Shown piece by piece: positions 8,512 through 17,035 of a DNA stretch of 64,000 bases. Source of the stretch: Protaetiibacter sp. GTDB taxonomy: Bacteria; Actinomycetota; Actinomycetes; Actinomycetales; Microbacteriaceae. The notes beneath the pieces were generated by a model. The model did not search any database, had not been told where the DNA came from, and worked only from the letters and a program-made list of their open reading frames with translations. Every line of letters begins with the position of its first letter. Within the stretch, counting starts at the first letter, position 1. A program made the position numbers and the translations under genes. Location of the stretch: contig JASLGG010000035.1 in the NCBI GenBank assembly GCA_030150265.1, positions 1 to 64,000 of the forward strand, written 5' to 3'.

Positions 8512-9825
8512 GTGAGCGCCGCGAGAGTCTTCGTCGCCCGACTGGCCGGGTGCTCCGTCTTCGACCCCAACGGCGACCGGGTCGGCCGGGTGCGCGACGT
8601 GCTCGTCGTGTACCGCAACGCGGGGTCCCCGCGCGTCGTCGGCCTCATCGTCGAGATCCCGGGACGCCGACGCGTCTTCGTCTCGATCGGCCGCGTCACG
8701 AGCATCGGCGCGGGCCAGATCATCACGACGGGCCTCATCAACGTGCGCCGCTTCGAGCAGCGCGGCGGCGAGGTGCGCGTCATCGCCGAGCTGCTGGGAC
8801 GCCAGGTGACGCTGCGCGACGGATCGGGCGAGGCGACCATCGAGGACGTCGCGATCGAGGAGGCCGGCCCCGGCGAATGGGTCGTGGGCGAGCTGTTCCT
8901 GCGCCGCCCGCGCACGAGCCCCGCGCCGTTCGGCAAGGGTCCCACCGTGCTGGCTGCGTGGGACAAGGTGCGCGAGAACACCGACACCGGCGAGGCCCAG
9001 TCGGCCGAGCAGCTCATCGCCACCTATACCGACCTGCTGCCCGCCGACCTCGCCTCCACCCTCCTCGACCTGCCGGAGGAGCGCCGCATCGAGGTCGCCG
9101 AGGAGCTCCCCGACGACCGCCTCGCCGACGCACTCGAGGAGATGCCCGAGCAGGAGCAGATGGAGATCATCGCCCAGCTCGACGACGAGCGCGCCGCCGA
9201 CGTGCTCGACCAGATGGAGCCGGACGACGCCGCCGACCTCATCGCGCAGCTCCCCGAGGGCCGCGGCGAGGCGCTCCTCGGGCTCATGCAGCCCGAGGAG
9301 GCGGAGGACGTGCGCTTCCTCCTCAACTACGCCCCCGAGACCGCGGGCGGCCTCATGACCACCGAGCCGATCATCGTCTCGGCCGACGCGACGGTCGCCG
9401 AGGGGCTGGCCCTCATCCGTCGTCACGAGCTCGCCCCGGCCCTCGCGGCATCCGTGTGCGTCACCCTGCCGCCCTACGAGCCGCCCACCGGGCGCTACCT
9501 CGGAGTCGTGCATTTCCAGCGGATGCTGCGCTACGCCCCGCACGAGCGCCTCGGCACCCTGCTGGATGCGGGCCTCGAGCCGGTGTCGCCCGACACGAGC
9601 GCGGCCGAGGTGTCGCGCATCCTCGCGAGCTACAACCTCGTCTCGCTTCCCGTCGTCGACGAGAAGCACCGCCTCGTCGGGGTGGTGACCATCGACGACG
9701 TGCTCGACTACCTCCTCCCCGACGACTGGCGAAGTTCCACCGAGGAACCCGCCCCCGCCCCCGTGACGACCGACACGGCGGCCATCCCGACCCGCGGAAG
9801 GAGGACCCCGCATGGCACGCCGTAG
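8512..9825 (+). CDS. MgtE N-domain / CBS protein lacking the membrane channel
   Basis: This is a 437-residue soluble protein. Residues about 5-130 look like a PRC-barrel-type region (VFDPNGDRVGRVRDV), 165-300 is the acidic, superhelical MgtE N-domain (repeated EEMPEQEQ, LDDERAADVLDQMEPDDAADL), and 300-425 holds a CBS pair ending in HRLVGVVTIDDVLDYL. MgtE channels carry these two sensor domains before five transmembrane helices; here no such helices follow. The protein may therefore sense Mg2+ or nucleotides for a partner. It overlaps the DUF1003 membrane protein by 14 nt. GTG 8512 follows TAGGGT (8500-8505) by 6 nt, so it is probably leaderless. Confidence 0.85.
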   Translation: MSAARVFVARLAGCSVFDPNGDRVGRVRDVLVVYRNAGSPRVVGLIVEIPGRRRVFVSIGRVTSIGAGQIITTGLINVRRFEQRGGEVRVIAELLGRQVTLRDGSGEATIEDVAIEEAGPGEWVVGELFLRRPRTSPAPFGKGPTVLAAWDKVRENTDTGEAQSAEQLIATYTDLLPADLASTLLDLPEERRIEVAEELPDDRLADALEEMPEQEQMEIIAQLDDERAADVLDQMEPDDAADLIAQLPEGRGEALLGLMQPEEAEDVRFLLNYAPETAGGLMTTEPIIVSADATVAEGLALIRRHELAPALAASVCVTLPPYEPPTGRYLGVVHFQRMLRYAPHERLGTLLDAGLEPVSPDTSAAEVSRILASYNLVSLPVVDEKHRLVGVVTIDDVLDYLLPDDWRSSTEEPAPAPVTTDTAAIPTRGRRTPHGTP

Positions 9826-10324
9826 CGACGACCGGCTCGACGCCCCCAAGGGCATCCGTCCGGGGTTCGGCTTCCGCCCCTCGGGTCGCGACCGCTTCGG
9901 ACGCGCCACCGAGGCGATCGCGCGCGGCATGGGCACGCCGTGGTTCCTCGTGGCGCTCACCCTGTTCTGCCTCGTGTGGATGACGTACAACGCGGCCGCC
10001 GAGCAGCTCGGCTGGGTGCAGTTCGACTCGATGGCGCTCGGCTTCACGACGCTGACCCTCATCCTGTCGCTGCAGGCCTCCTATGCGGCGCCGCTCATCC
10101 TGCTCGCGCAGAACCGGCAGGACGACCGCGACCGGGTGCAGATCGAGCAGGACCGCCAGCGCGCCGAGCGCAATCTCGCCGACACCGAGTACCTCGCGCG
10201 CGAGGTCGTAGCGCTGCGCCTCGCGGTCAAGGAGATGGCCACCAAGGACTTCATCCGCGCGGAGCTCCGCGCCCTGCTCGAGGAGCTCGACCGCGAGAAG
10301 GAGCCGGAGGAGGCCGCGCAGTGA
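9812..10324 (+). CDS. DUF1003 membrane protein
   Basis: The 170-residue protein has a basic N-terminal 40 residues, two hydrophobic helices (about 45-62 and 75-95), then the DUF1003 hallmark SLQASYAAPLILLAQNRQDDRDR and a long charged helix likely to be coiled-coil. The family has no proven function. It overlaps the MgtE-like gene by 14 nt and the Mrp gene by GTGA, so the three proteins are translationally coupled. The soluble MgtE sensor half encoded before it makes this two-helix protein its likely membrane partner; that is inference from gene order. Confidence 0.85.
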   Translation: MARRSDDRLDAPKGIRPGFGFRPSGRDRFGRATEAIARGMGTPWFLVALTLFCLVWMTYNAAAEQLGWVQFDSMALGFTTLTLILSLQASYAAPLILLAQNRQDDRDRVQIEQDRQRAERNLADTEYLAREVVALRLAVKEMATKDFIRAELRALLEELDREKEPEEAAQ

Positions 10325-11385
10325 CCTCTCCCGCGCCGGATGCCGCGGCGGTCCGGGCGGCGCTCGCCCGCGTGCAGGACCCCGAGATCCGGCGCCCGAT
10401 CACCGAGCTCGACATGGTCCGGGCGGTCGACGTCGACGGCTCCGTCGCGCGCGTAGACCTGCGGCTCACGATCGTGGGCTGCCCCGCGGCCGACCGCATC
10501 GAGCGCGAGGTGCGCGCGGCGGTGCTCGGGGTGCCGGGCATCGACGGCATCGACCTCGAGGTGGGGGTCATGACGCCCGCCGAGCGCGAGACGCTCGTGC
10601 GGCGGCTGCGCGGCCAGAAGCGGATGCCGTTCGGTCCCGGCACGCTCACGCGCGTGATCGCGGTGACCTCGGGCAAGGGCGGGGTCGGCAAGTCGACGGT
10701 GACGGCCGAGCTCGCGGTCGCGCTCGCGGCGCGCGGGCTCGCGGTGGGGCTCGTGGACGCCGACGTGTTCGGCTTCTCGATCCCCGGCATCCTCGGCATC
10801 CCGGATGCCAAGCCCACCCAGGTGGGCGACATGATCCTGCCGCCCATCGCCCACGAGGTGAAGGCCATCTCGATCGGCATGTTCGTGGAGGACCGCACCC
10901 CCGTCTCCTGGCGCGGCCCGCTGCTGCACCGCACGATGCAGCAGTTCCTCTCCGACGTGCACTTCGGCGACCTCGACGTGCTGCTGCTCGACCTGCCGCC
11001 CGGCACCGGCGACGTCGCGATCACGCTCGGGCAGCTGCTGCCGAACGCCGAGGTGATCGTCGTGACGACCCCGCAGTCGGCCGCGGCCGATGTCGCGGAG
11101 CGCTCCGGGCTGCTCGCCCGGCAGACCGGCCAGACCGTGATCGGCGTCGTCGAGAACATGGCGGGCGGCGTGTTCGGCACGGGTGGTGGGGAGGAGGTCG
11201 CGCGGCGGCTCGAGGTTCCGCTGCTCGCCCGCATCCCGCTCACGGCGGCGCTCGCCGCCGCGGGCGACGCGGGCGCGCCCCTCGTGCTCGCGGGCGACGC
11301 CGACCCGGCGGCCACCGCGCTCCGCGGGCTCGCGGATGCGGTGGCCGGTCGCGGGCGCGGCCTCGCGGGCCGCTCGCTGCTCTGA
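10321..11385 (+). CDS. mrp: Mrp/NBP35-family P-loop ATPase (iron-sulfur cluster carrier)
   Basis: The 354-residue protein joins an N-terminal MIP18/DUF59 domain (residues about 8-85) to a deviant Walker A ATPase (SGKGGVGKST, 117-126). Further motifs are GLVDADVFGFSIP, LLLDLPPGTGD and ENMAG. Family members bind and pass on Fe-S clusters as dimers. The C-terminal CxxC that holds the bridging cluster in many homologues is missing: the residues after ENMAG run straight into GVFGTGGG. C54 in VGCPAAD is the only obvious cysteine. GTG 10321 overlaps the DUF1003 stop by GTGA. Confidence 0.9.
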   Translation: MTSPAPDAAAVRAALARVQDPEIRRPITELDMVRAVDVDGSVARVDLRLTIVGCPAADRIEREVRAAVLGVPGIDGIDLEVGVMTPAERETLVRRLRGQKRMPFGPGTLTRVIAVTSGKGGVGKSTVTAELAVALAARGLAVGLVDADVFGFSIPGILGIPDAKPTQVGDMILPPIAHEVKAISIGMFVEDRTPVSWRGPLLHRTMQQFLSDVHFGDLDVLLLDLPPGTGDVAITLGQLLPNAEVIVVTTPQSAAADVAERSGLLARQTGQTVIGVVENMAGGVFGTGGGEEVARRLEVPLLARIPLTAALAAAGDAGAPLVLAGDADPAATALRGLADAVAGRGRGLAGRSLL

Positions 11386-11402
11386 GGGGGCGCCTCGGCG
11401 GG

Positions 11403-11596
11403 CCTCGATACACCGCTTCGCGGCTACTCGGCCAGCGAGAGGATGATGTCGCGCCACCCTCCCCCTCCGCTGGTTGAGTAGCGACGCACGCAGTGCGCCG
11501 CGTATCGAAACCCCCGGCACGCGTGGGGACGCGGGCGCGGGCCGCACACCTGCTGAGGGTCTCGATACGCCGCTCCGCGGCTACTCGACCAACGAG
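11403..11596. repeat. Three REP-like palindromic units
   Basis: Three copies of one motif lie between mrp and the decarboxylase: 11403-11439 (+), 11469-11513 (inverted) and 11557-11596 (+). The common frame is TCGATAC-CGC-x-GCGGCTACTCG-CCA-CGAG, itself able to form a GC hairpin. Alternating orientation lets neighbouring copies pair with each other. Similar short repeats are known to me from other Microbacteriaceae, but no family name is assigned. They occupy the 3' spacer of two convergent genes and could end transcription on both strands. Confidence 0.75.
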
Positions 11597-11633
11597 AGGG
11601 AGGGACAGCGAGAGGAGCGCCGCCCGAGAGCGG

Positions 11634-13109
11634 CTACCCGCGCGGCTCCACGAGCCGACCGAGCAGCTCGACGAGCAGGCGCTCGGCGACGGGGGCCGGG
11701 AGCGCCTCGATGAGCGCCACGAGCGGCGCCTGCGCATCCGGCAGCTCGGCTCCCCCGCCGATGCCGACGCCCTGCAGCAGCGCCCACGCGGCATCCGCGT
11801 CGAGCGCGGCGGGATCGAGGGGCGGGAGACCCGCGAGCAGCGCCGCACCGTCGACGTGCGGCACGCCGCGCACGGCGTCCGCCCCCGCCACAAGGGCCGC
11901 CTCCAGCTCGCCGAGCACGCGCTCGGTGACGGGGGTGACGGTCAGGTGGGTGGTCGGGGGCAGCACGGTGCCGTCGTCCTGGCGCAGGGCGGGCTGCAGC
12001 TGCAGCACGAAGCCGGCGCGACGCACCGCGTCCGCCCAGTGGTGCGGGTCGACGCGGCGTTCGACCGGCACCGACTCGTCGCCCGCGACCGCGAAGAGCG
12101 GGCCCACCGGCTCCCCCACGACCCGCAGGCCCTCGATGCCGTCGACGATCCCGCGGAGGGCCGCCGTGCCGCGCGCGCACGCCGCCGCGAGCTCCGCGAA
12201 GCCGTCGGTGCCGAGCGCCTGCGTGATCGCCCAGGCGGCCGCGAGCGGCCCCGCCGACTTCGAGCCGAGGAGCGTCGGGTTCACGACCGGGTAGCCCGGC
12301 CAGCGCGTCGTCGCGAAGAACTGGCGACGCTGCCGGTCGCGCCCTCGCTGCAGGAGCACGGATGCGCCCTTCGGCGCGTAGCCGAACTTGTGCAGGTCGG
12401 CGCTCATGCTCGTGACGCCCGGCACGCGGAAGTCCCAGGGCGGCAGCGGGGCGCCCGCGGCATCCGTCCAGAACGGCAGCACGAGGCCGCCGATGCAGGC
12501 GTCGACGTGCAGCGGGATGCCGCGCGCCGCGGCGAGAGCCGCGACCTCCGCGACGGGGTCGAGCGCGGCGACGGGGTAGTTGGGGGCCGAGACCACGACG
12601 AGCGCGACGTCGTCGCCCAGCCGCGCCGCGATGTCCGCGGCCCGCACCGCGCCGTCCGGTCCCACCGGCACGAGGTCGAGCGCCAGGTCGAAGTAGGCGG
12701 CGGCCTTCTGGAACGCCGCGTGCACGGTGGCGGGGGCGACGAGCCGCGCGCGCCCGCCGTCCGGGTGCGCCGCCCGCCAGGCGTCGCGCGCCGTCTTCAC
12801 GGCGAGCAGGCAGCTCTCGGTGCCGCCGCTCGTCGCGGACCCCACGACGTCCTCGTCGCCGTGCAGCAGCTCGCGCACGAACCCCACGAGCCCCGCCTCG
12901 AGCACCGCGACCGAGCCGAAGGTCGTCGGGTCGAGCCCGTTGACGGGCTGCATGGCCCGCACGGCCTCGCCCGCGAGCTCGTCGAGCGCCGCGATGCCGG
13001 GGTCGTAGACGTAGCTCAGCACGTGCCCGCCGTGCGCGGGCGGGTCGGAGGCGCGCAGCGCGGCGAGGGTCGCGAGCACCTCCTCCGCGGGACGGGCGAA
13101 CGCGGTCAC
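11634..13109 (-). CDS. PLP-dependent decarboxylase / sphingosine-1-phosphate lyase-like protein
   Basis: This 491-residue group II PLP enzyme has HVDACIGGLVLPF (Asp binds the cofactor ring nitrogen) and SADLHKFGYAPKGAS with cofactor lysine K241. The string WPGYPVVNPTLLGSKSAG is typical of the branch holding sphingosine-1-phosphate lyase and tyrosine/glutamate decarboxylase-like proteins. The reaction is therefore either amino-acid decarboxylation or C-C cleavage of a phosphorylated amino alcohol; sequence alone does not decide. An extra 90 C-terminal residues, rich in Ala, Leu and Pro, extend the fold. GTG 13109 overlaps the transporter stop by 4 nt (GTGA), so transporter and enzyme likely share a substrate. 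Confidence 0.8.
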   Translation of the reverse strand: MTAFARPAEEVLATLAALRASDPPAHGGHVLSYVYDPGIAALDELAGEAVRAMQPVNGLDPTTFGSVAVLEAGLVGFVRELLHGDEDVVGSATSGGTESCLLAVKTARDAWRAAHPDGGRARLVAPATVHAAFQKAAAYFDLALDLVPVGPDGAVRAADIAARLGDDVALVVVSAPNYPVAALDPVAEVAALAAARGIPLHVDACIGGLVLPFWTDAAGAPLPPWDFRVPGVTSMSADLHKFGYAPKGASVLLQRGRDRQRRQFFATTRWPGYPVVNPTLLGSKSAGPLAAAWAITQALGTDGFAELAAACARGTAALRGIVDGIEGLRVVGEPVGPLFAVAGDESVPVERRVDPHHWADAVRRAGFVLQLQPALRQDDGTVLPPTTHLTVTPVTERVLGELEAALVAGADAVRGVPHVDGAALLAGLPPLDPAALDADAAWALLQGVGIGGGAELPDAQAPLVALIEALPAPVAERLLVELLGRLVEPRG

Positions 13110-14461
13110 GCGGCGGCCTCCCCGTCGATGTCGGAGCGGCGCAGCGGATAGCGGCCGAGCGTCCAGAGGCTCAGGCCGATGAGGATCGCGGGCACGATGC
13201 TGAAGCTCATCACGATGCCGGTGACCGCCTCGACACTCTGCTCCATGACCGCTCCGCCGACGCCCTCCTGGTATCCGGTGGCCGCGAGCACGAGCGAGAG
13301 CACGACCGCGCCGAAGGCCATGCCGGTCGTCTCGCCCGCGGTCCACATGCCGCCGAACACGCCCGCCTGGCCGGGGCCCGCGGTCTTCGCGTCGTGGGTG
13401 ATCACGTCGGGCAGCATCGCCATCGGCAGCGTCTGCATGCCCGCGTAGGCGGCGCCGGCCACCGCGACGGGCCCGTAGAGCCAGGCGCCCGGCATCCACA
13501 CGAGCAGCACGAGCGAGAGCGCCGCGAGGCCGAACAGGATCGAGGCGAGGCCGAACGACCACTCCTTGCCGGTGCGCCTGGCGACCGTCGCCCACACCGG
13601 CGCGAAGACGAGCGCCGGCGCGATGAGCGAGAGGAAGAGGAACGTCGTGCCGCTGTCGTCGCGGAGCACCCACTTGGCGATGTAGGCGGCGCCCGCCAGC
13701 ATCATCCCGGTCGCGAGCGCCTGCAGCATGAAGGTCGCGAGCAGTGCGCGGAAGGCGCGGCTGCGGCGGAGCGTCGCGAGGCCCTCGCGGTAGAACGAGA
13801 CGAGCGACTGCCGTGGGGGCGGCGCGGTCGGCAGCCCCCGCGGCGCCGACCCCACCGCCACGAGCATCCCCGCGCCGAGCAGCACGCCCGCGACGATCGC
13901 CATGCCGAGGTAGCCGGTGAAGCCCTCGCCGCCGAAGAGGTCGCGCAGCTCCGGGCCGCCCGCGCCGAACAGCAGGATCGCGAGGGTCAGCACCACGACG
14001 CGGGCCGAGAGCAGGCGCGTGCGCGCGTGGTAGTCGGTGACGAGCTCGGCGGGGAGCGCGATGTAGGGCACCTGGAAGAGGCTGAACGCGGTCGCCGCGA
14101 GCAGGAACGCCAGCCCGACCCAGACCCCGCTCACGACCGGGCCGAGGCCCGGGGGCACCGCGAAGGTGAGCGCGAAGAACAGCGGCAGCAGCAGGCCGCC
14201 GAGCAGCATGAACCGGCGGCGCGAGCCGGTGAGCGCGAGGCTGCGATCGCTGCGCCCGCCGATCACGGGGTCGATCAGCACGTCCCACACCTTCGCGACG
14301 CCGATGATGACGCTCACCCAGATCGCGGCGACCCCGAGGGTGTCGGTGAGGTAGAACGCGAGCACGAGCCCGGGGAGCGTCGCGAAGCCGCCGGTGCCGA
14401 GCGAGCCGGCCGCATAGCGGGCGATGACGGATGCGCGGAGCGGCGTGGACGTCGTCGTCAT
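13106..14461 (-). CDS. GPH-family (MFS_2) cation symporter
   Basis: This 451-residue protein has about 12 hydrophobic segments. The GPH/MFS_2 signature is clear: AKVWDVLIDPVIGGRSDRS near residue 60, and the matching second-half sequence PDVITHDAKTAGPGQAGVFGGMWTAGET. Bacterial members import glycosides or other polar solutes with Na+ or H+, and eukaryotic Mfsd2 lipid transporters belong to the same superfamily. It is the first gene of a two-gene operon with the PLP enzyme. ATG 14461 follows TAGTCT (14469-14474, minus strand) by 7 nt, so the mRNA is probably leaderless. A longer frame reaching 14629 would run through the divergent promoter and is rejected. Confidence 0.87.
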   Translation of the reverse strand: MTTTSTPLRASVIARYAAGSLGTGGFATLPGLVLAFYLTDTLGVAAIWVSVIIGVAKVWDVLIDPVIGGRSDRSLALTGSRRRFMLLGGLLLPLFFALTFAVPPGLGPVVSGVWVGLAFLLAATAFSLFQVPYIALPAELVTDYHARTRLLSARVVVLTLAILLFGAGGPELRDLFGGEGFTGYLGMAIVAGVLLGAGMLVAVGSAPRGLPTAPPPRQSLVSFYREGLATLRRSRAFRALLATFMLQALATGMMLAGAAYIAKWVLRDDSGTTFLFLSLIAPALVFAPVWATVARRTGKEWSFGLASILFGLAALSLVLLVWMPGAWLYGPVAVAGAAYAGMQTLPMAMLPDVITHDAKTAGPGQAGVFGGMWTAGETTGMAFGAVVLSLVLAATGYQEGVGGAVMEQSVEAVTGIVMSFSIVPAILIGLSLWTLGRYPLRRSDIDGEAAA

Positions 14462-14524
14462 GGCGGTCAGACTATCGGGGTCGCGCGGTGGCGGGGCACC
14501 GCTCCCCCCGCTATGGGGCCAGAG

Positions 14525-14550
14525 ACTTGGACGCTCGTCCAAGTTAGACT
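14525..14550. promoter_or_regulatory. Palindromic operator and leaderless promoter of the aldehyde dehydrogenase gene
   Basis: ACTTGGAC (14525-14532) and GTCCAAGT (14537-14544) form a perfect 8-bp inverted repeat around GCTC, immediately followed by TAGACT (14545-14550), the -10 box of the gene starting at 14557. The site would cover the -35 to -10 spacer, ideal for repression. The shape suits a TetR-family regulator; none is encoded next to it. Confidence 0.65.
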
Positions 14551-14556
14551 CGCCCC

Positions 14557-16107
14557 ATGCCCGGCTCGCTTCTGGACCGGTCGCTCGCCGACGAGCTCGC
14601 GAAGGATCTCGCCGGACGCGCCGCCGCATCCGTCTCCGTCATCGCCCCCTTCACCGGCGAGGAGCTCTACGCGCTCCCGCAGGCGACCCCCGCCGAGGTG
14701 CAGGATGCCGCCCGCCGCGTCCGCGAGGCGCAGCGCGCCTGGTGGGCCGCCGGCCCCGCGCACCGGCGCGCCGTGCTGCTGAAGGCCCACGACCTGCTGC
14801 TCGAGCGCCGCGAGCTGCTGCTCGACGCCGTGCAGTCCGAGACCGGCAAGACGCGGGGCCAGGCCTTCGAGGAGGTCTTCAACTCCGCGGCGGCCACGCG
14901 CTACGCCGCGCTCACGGCTCGGCGGGTGCTCGCCCGCGAGTCGCGCCGCGGCGGCATCCCGCTCGTCATGCGCGCGCGCGTCACGCGCCGCCCGAAGGGG
15001 CTCGTCGGCGTCATCACGCCGTGGAACTACCCCCTCGTGCTCGCCATCATGGACATCGCGCCCGCGCTCGCCACCGGCAACGGGGTGCTGCAGAAGGCCG
15101 ACGATCAGGGCGCCCTGTCGGTGCTGCTGGCGCGACGCGCCTTCGTCGACGCCGGGCTGCCGCCCGAGCTGTGGGCCGTCGTGGCCGGCCCGGGCGCCGA
15201 GATCGGCTCGGCCGTCGTCGACGAGGCCGACTACGTCTGCTTCACCGGATCGACCGCGACGGGCCGCACCGTCGCCCAGCGCGCCGCGGGCCGCCTCATC
15301 GGCGCCTCGATGGAGCTCGGCGGCAAGAACCCGCTCATCGTGCTCGACGACGTGGACCCCGAGAAGGCCGCCGCCGACGCCGCGTACAGCTGCTTCTCGG
15401 CCGCCGGCCAGCTGTGCGTCTCGGTCGAGCGCATCTACGTCGAGAAGGGCGTCGCCGAGCGCTTCGTGCCGGCCTTCGCCGAGCGCGTGACGAACCTCGC
15501 CCTCGGCACCTCCTTCGACTTCACGGCGGATGTCGGCTCGCTCGCGACCAGGGCGCAGCTCGAGCGCGTCACGGCGCACCTCGACGACGCCCTCGCGAAG
15601 GGCGCCACGGTGCTCGCCGGCGGGCGTGCGCGGCCCGACCTCGGCCCCTACGTGCTGGAGCCGACGGTGCTGACCGACGTGACCGACGACATGGAGTGCT
15701 CGGGCAAGGAGACCTTCGGCCCGCTCGTCGCGGTGACCGTGGTCGACGACGCCGAGCAGGCGATCGCGGCGGCCAACGACACGCCGTTCGGGCTCAACGC
15801 ATCCGTCATGAGCGGATCGCGGGCGCGCGCCCGTGCGGTCGCCGCGCGCCTGCAGGCCGGCTCCGTCAACCTCAACGAGGGCTACCGCGCGACCTTCGGC
15901 TCGATCGACGCCCCCATGGGCGGCGTCAAGCAGTCGGGGCTCGGACGCCGCAACGGCGTGGAGGGGCTCGCGCGCTTCACGGAGTCCACGACCCTCGGCG
16001 AGAGCACGGGGCTGCTGCAGCTGCCGCGCACGGGACACGAGTTCTCGCGGATGGTGGGCATCATGCTGCTCGCGCTGCGCGTCTTCAAGGCGCTGCGCCG
16101 CCGCTAA
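14557..16107 (+). CDS. gabD2: Succinate-semialdehyde dehydrogenase (NADP+)
   Basis: The 516-residue aldehyde dehydrogenase oxidises an aldehyde, by family succinate semialdehyde, to the acid with NAD(P)+. Catalytic residues are N157 in TPWNYP, E253 in MELGGKNP and C287 in SAAGQLCVSVERIYV. The sequence around the active Cys (GQLCVSVERIYV) is characteristic of the actinobacterial GabD2 group. It would link 4-aminobutyrate or 2-oxoglutarate breakdown to succinate. It is divergent from the GPH transporter and probably controlled by the operator at 14525-14544. Its last four bases overlap the convergent SLH gene. Confidence 0.88.
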   Translation: MPGSLLDRSLADELAKDLAGRAAASVSVIAPFTGEELYALPQATPAEVQDAARRVREAQRAWWAAGPAHRRAVLLKAHDLLLERRELLLDAVQSETGKTRGQAFEEVFNSAAATRYAALTARRVLARESRRGGIPLVMRARVTRRPKGLVGVITPWNYPLVLAIMDIAPALATGNGVLQKADDQGALSVLLARRAFVDAGLPPELWAVVAGPGAEIGSAVVDEADYVCFTGSTATGRTVAQRAAGRLIGASMELGGKNPLIVLDDVDPEKAAADAAYSCFSAAGQLCVSVERIYVEKGVAERFVPAFAERVTNLALGTSFDFTADVGSLATRAQLERVTAHLDDALAKGATVLAGGRARPDLGPYVLEPTVLTDVTDDMECSGKETFGPLVAVTVVDDAEQAIAAANDTPFGLNASVMSGSRARARAVAARLQAGSVNLNEGYRATFGSIDAPMGGVKQSGLGRRNGVEGLARFTESTTLGESTGLLQLPRTGHEFSRMVGIMLLALRVFKALRRR

Positions 16108-16964
16108 ACCTCGCGCCAGCGCAGGCGGCTGTCGCCCGGTGCCGTGACACAGCGCATGAGCTTGCCGAGCTTGCTGTATCCGAAGTAACCAGCGAGCTCT
16201 CTGGCGCAGAAGGCGCCAGCCGTCACGTAGCCAGAAACCACGGGAGATGGAGGCGGCGGAGGCGGCGGCGGAGGCGGAGGCGGAGGAGCGCAGACGCTCT
16301 CGACCACCGGGGTCGAACCGCCGACGGCGTACCGGTACATGAACGCCGCCATCGCATCGCGGGCTACCGCGTCGTAGGGGCGGTACTGGAGGCATCCGTA
16401 TCCGAGGTTCCACCCCGTCGAGATCCCCTGCGATGCCAGCCACCGGATCTCCATCGAGAAGGCGGTCGCGGAGGTGACGTCGGTGAACGGCGAACCGCCC
16501 ATCGGCGTATAGGAGGGCGAACCCGAGAACCGGTAGAGGAACGCGGCCATCGCATCGCGCGTGATGGACTGCATCGGGCGGAATTCACGGCCCGCGGGGG
16601 TCTCCCACCCCGTCGAGACACCGCTGTCGGCGAGCCACGAGATCTCCAGGTAGAACGGGTGCGACACCGGCACATCGCGGAACCGCGAGTCGCTCGGCGG
16701 CTCGTAGTCGGGCGCACCTCCCAGGCGGTAGAGGAACGCAGCCATTGCGTCACGAGCGATCGGTTGAAGCGGCCGGAACGTGCCGTCCGGCCACCCTTGG
16801 GTCACTCCGCGATCGGCCAGCCAGGAGATCTCCTGGGCGAACGCACTGCTCGCCGGCACATCGGTAAAGCGCGGCGACGACGCCCACGCGGTTCCTGGAC
16901 CAACGCCGGCGAGAAGAGCCGACGTCAATAGGAGAACGAGCACCCGACCGCGCATCGATGTCAT
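16104..16964 (-). CDS. Secreted S-layer-homology (SLH) domain protein with polyproline linker
   Basis: The 286-residue protein has a Sec signal peptide with AWA at 26-28. Three SLH repeats follow (about 31-84, 91-144, 153-205), each with FTDV or FRDV, ISWLAD, a GW element and ITRDAMAAFLYR. Thirteen consecutive prolines (227-239) separate them from a 47-residue C-terminal domain with cysteines C253 and C272 and a Gly/Tyr-rich core. SLH domains hold proteins to the cell-wall polymer. The protein has no recognisable enzyme domain, so a structural or adhesive role is likely. Codon use is more AT-tolerant than in neighbours. Confidence 0.82.
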   Translation of the reverse strand: MTSMRGRVLVLLLTSALLAGVGPGTAWASSPRFTDVPASSAFAQEISWLADRGVTQGWPDGTFRPLQPIARDAMAAFLYRLGGAPDYEPPSDSRFRDVPVSHPFYLEISWLADSGVSTGWETPAGREFRPMQSITRDAMAAFLYRFSGSPSYTPMGGSPFTDVTSATAFSMEIRWLASQGISTGWNLGYGCLQYRPYDAVARDAMAAFMYRYAVGGSTPVVESVCAPPPPPPPPPPPPPSPVVSGYVTAGAFCARELAGYFGYSKLGKLMRCVTAPGDSRLRWREV

Positions 16965-17035
16965 GCCCCACCCTCCCCAATCGGTCCTCAGGAGTTTAGG
17001 GTGGCCTCGTCACGCTCGACACCCCCCGATCGGGC

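Noticed and set aside
11634..14288. Single 884-residue frame apparently fusing an upstream region with the PLP decarboxylase
   Set aside because: The upstream part is an out-of-frame reading of the GPH transporter gene. The real gene begins at GTG 13109 and overlaps the transporter by 4 nt.
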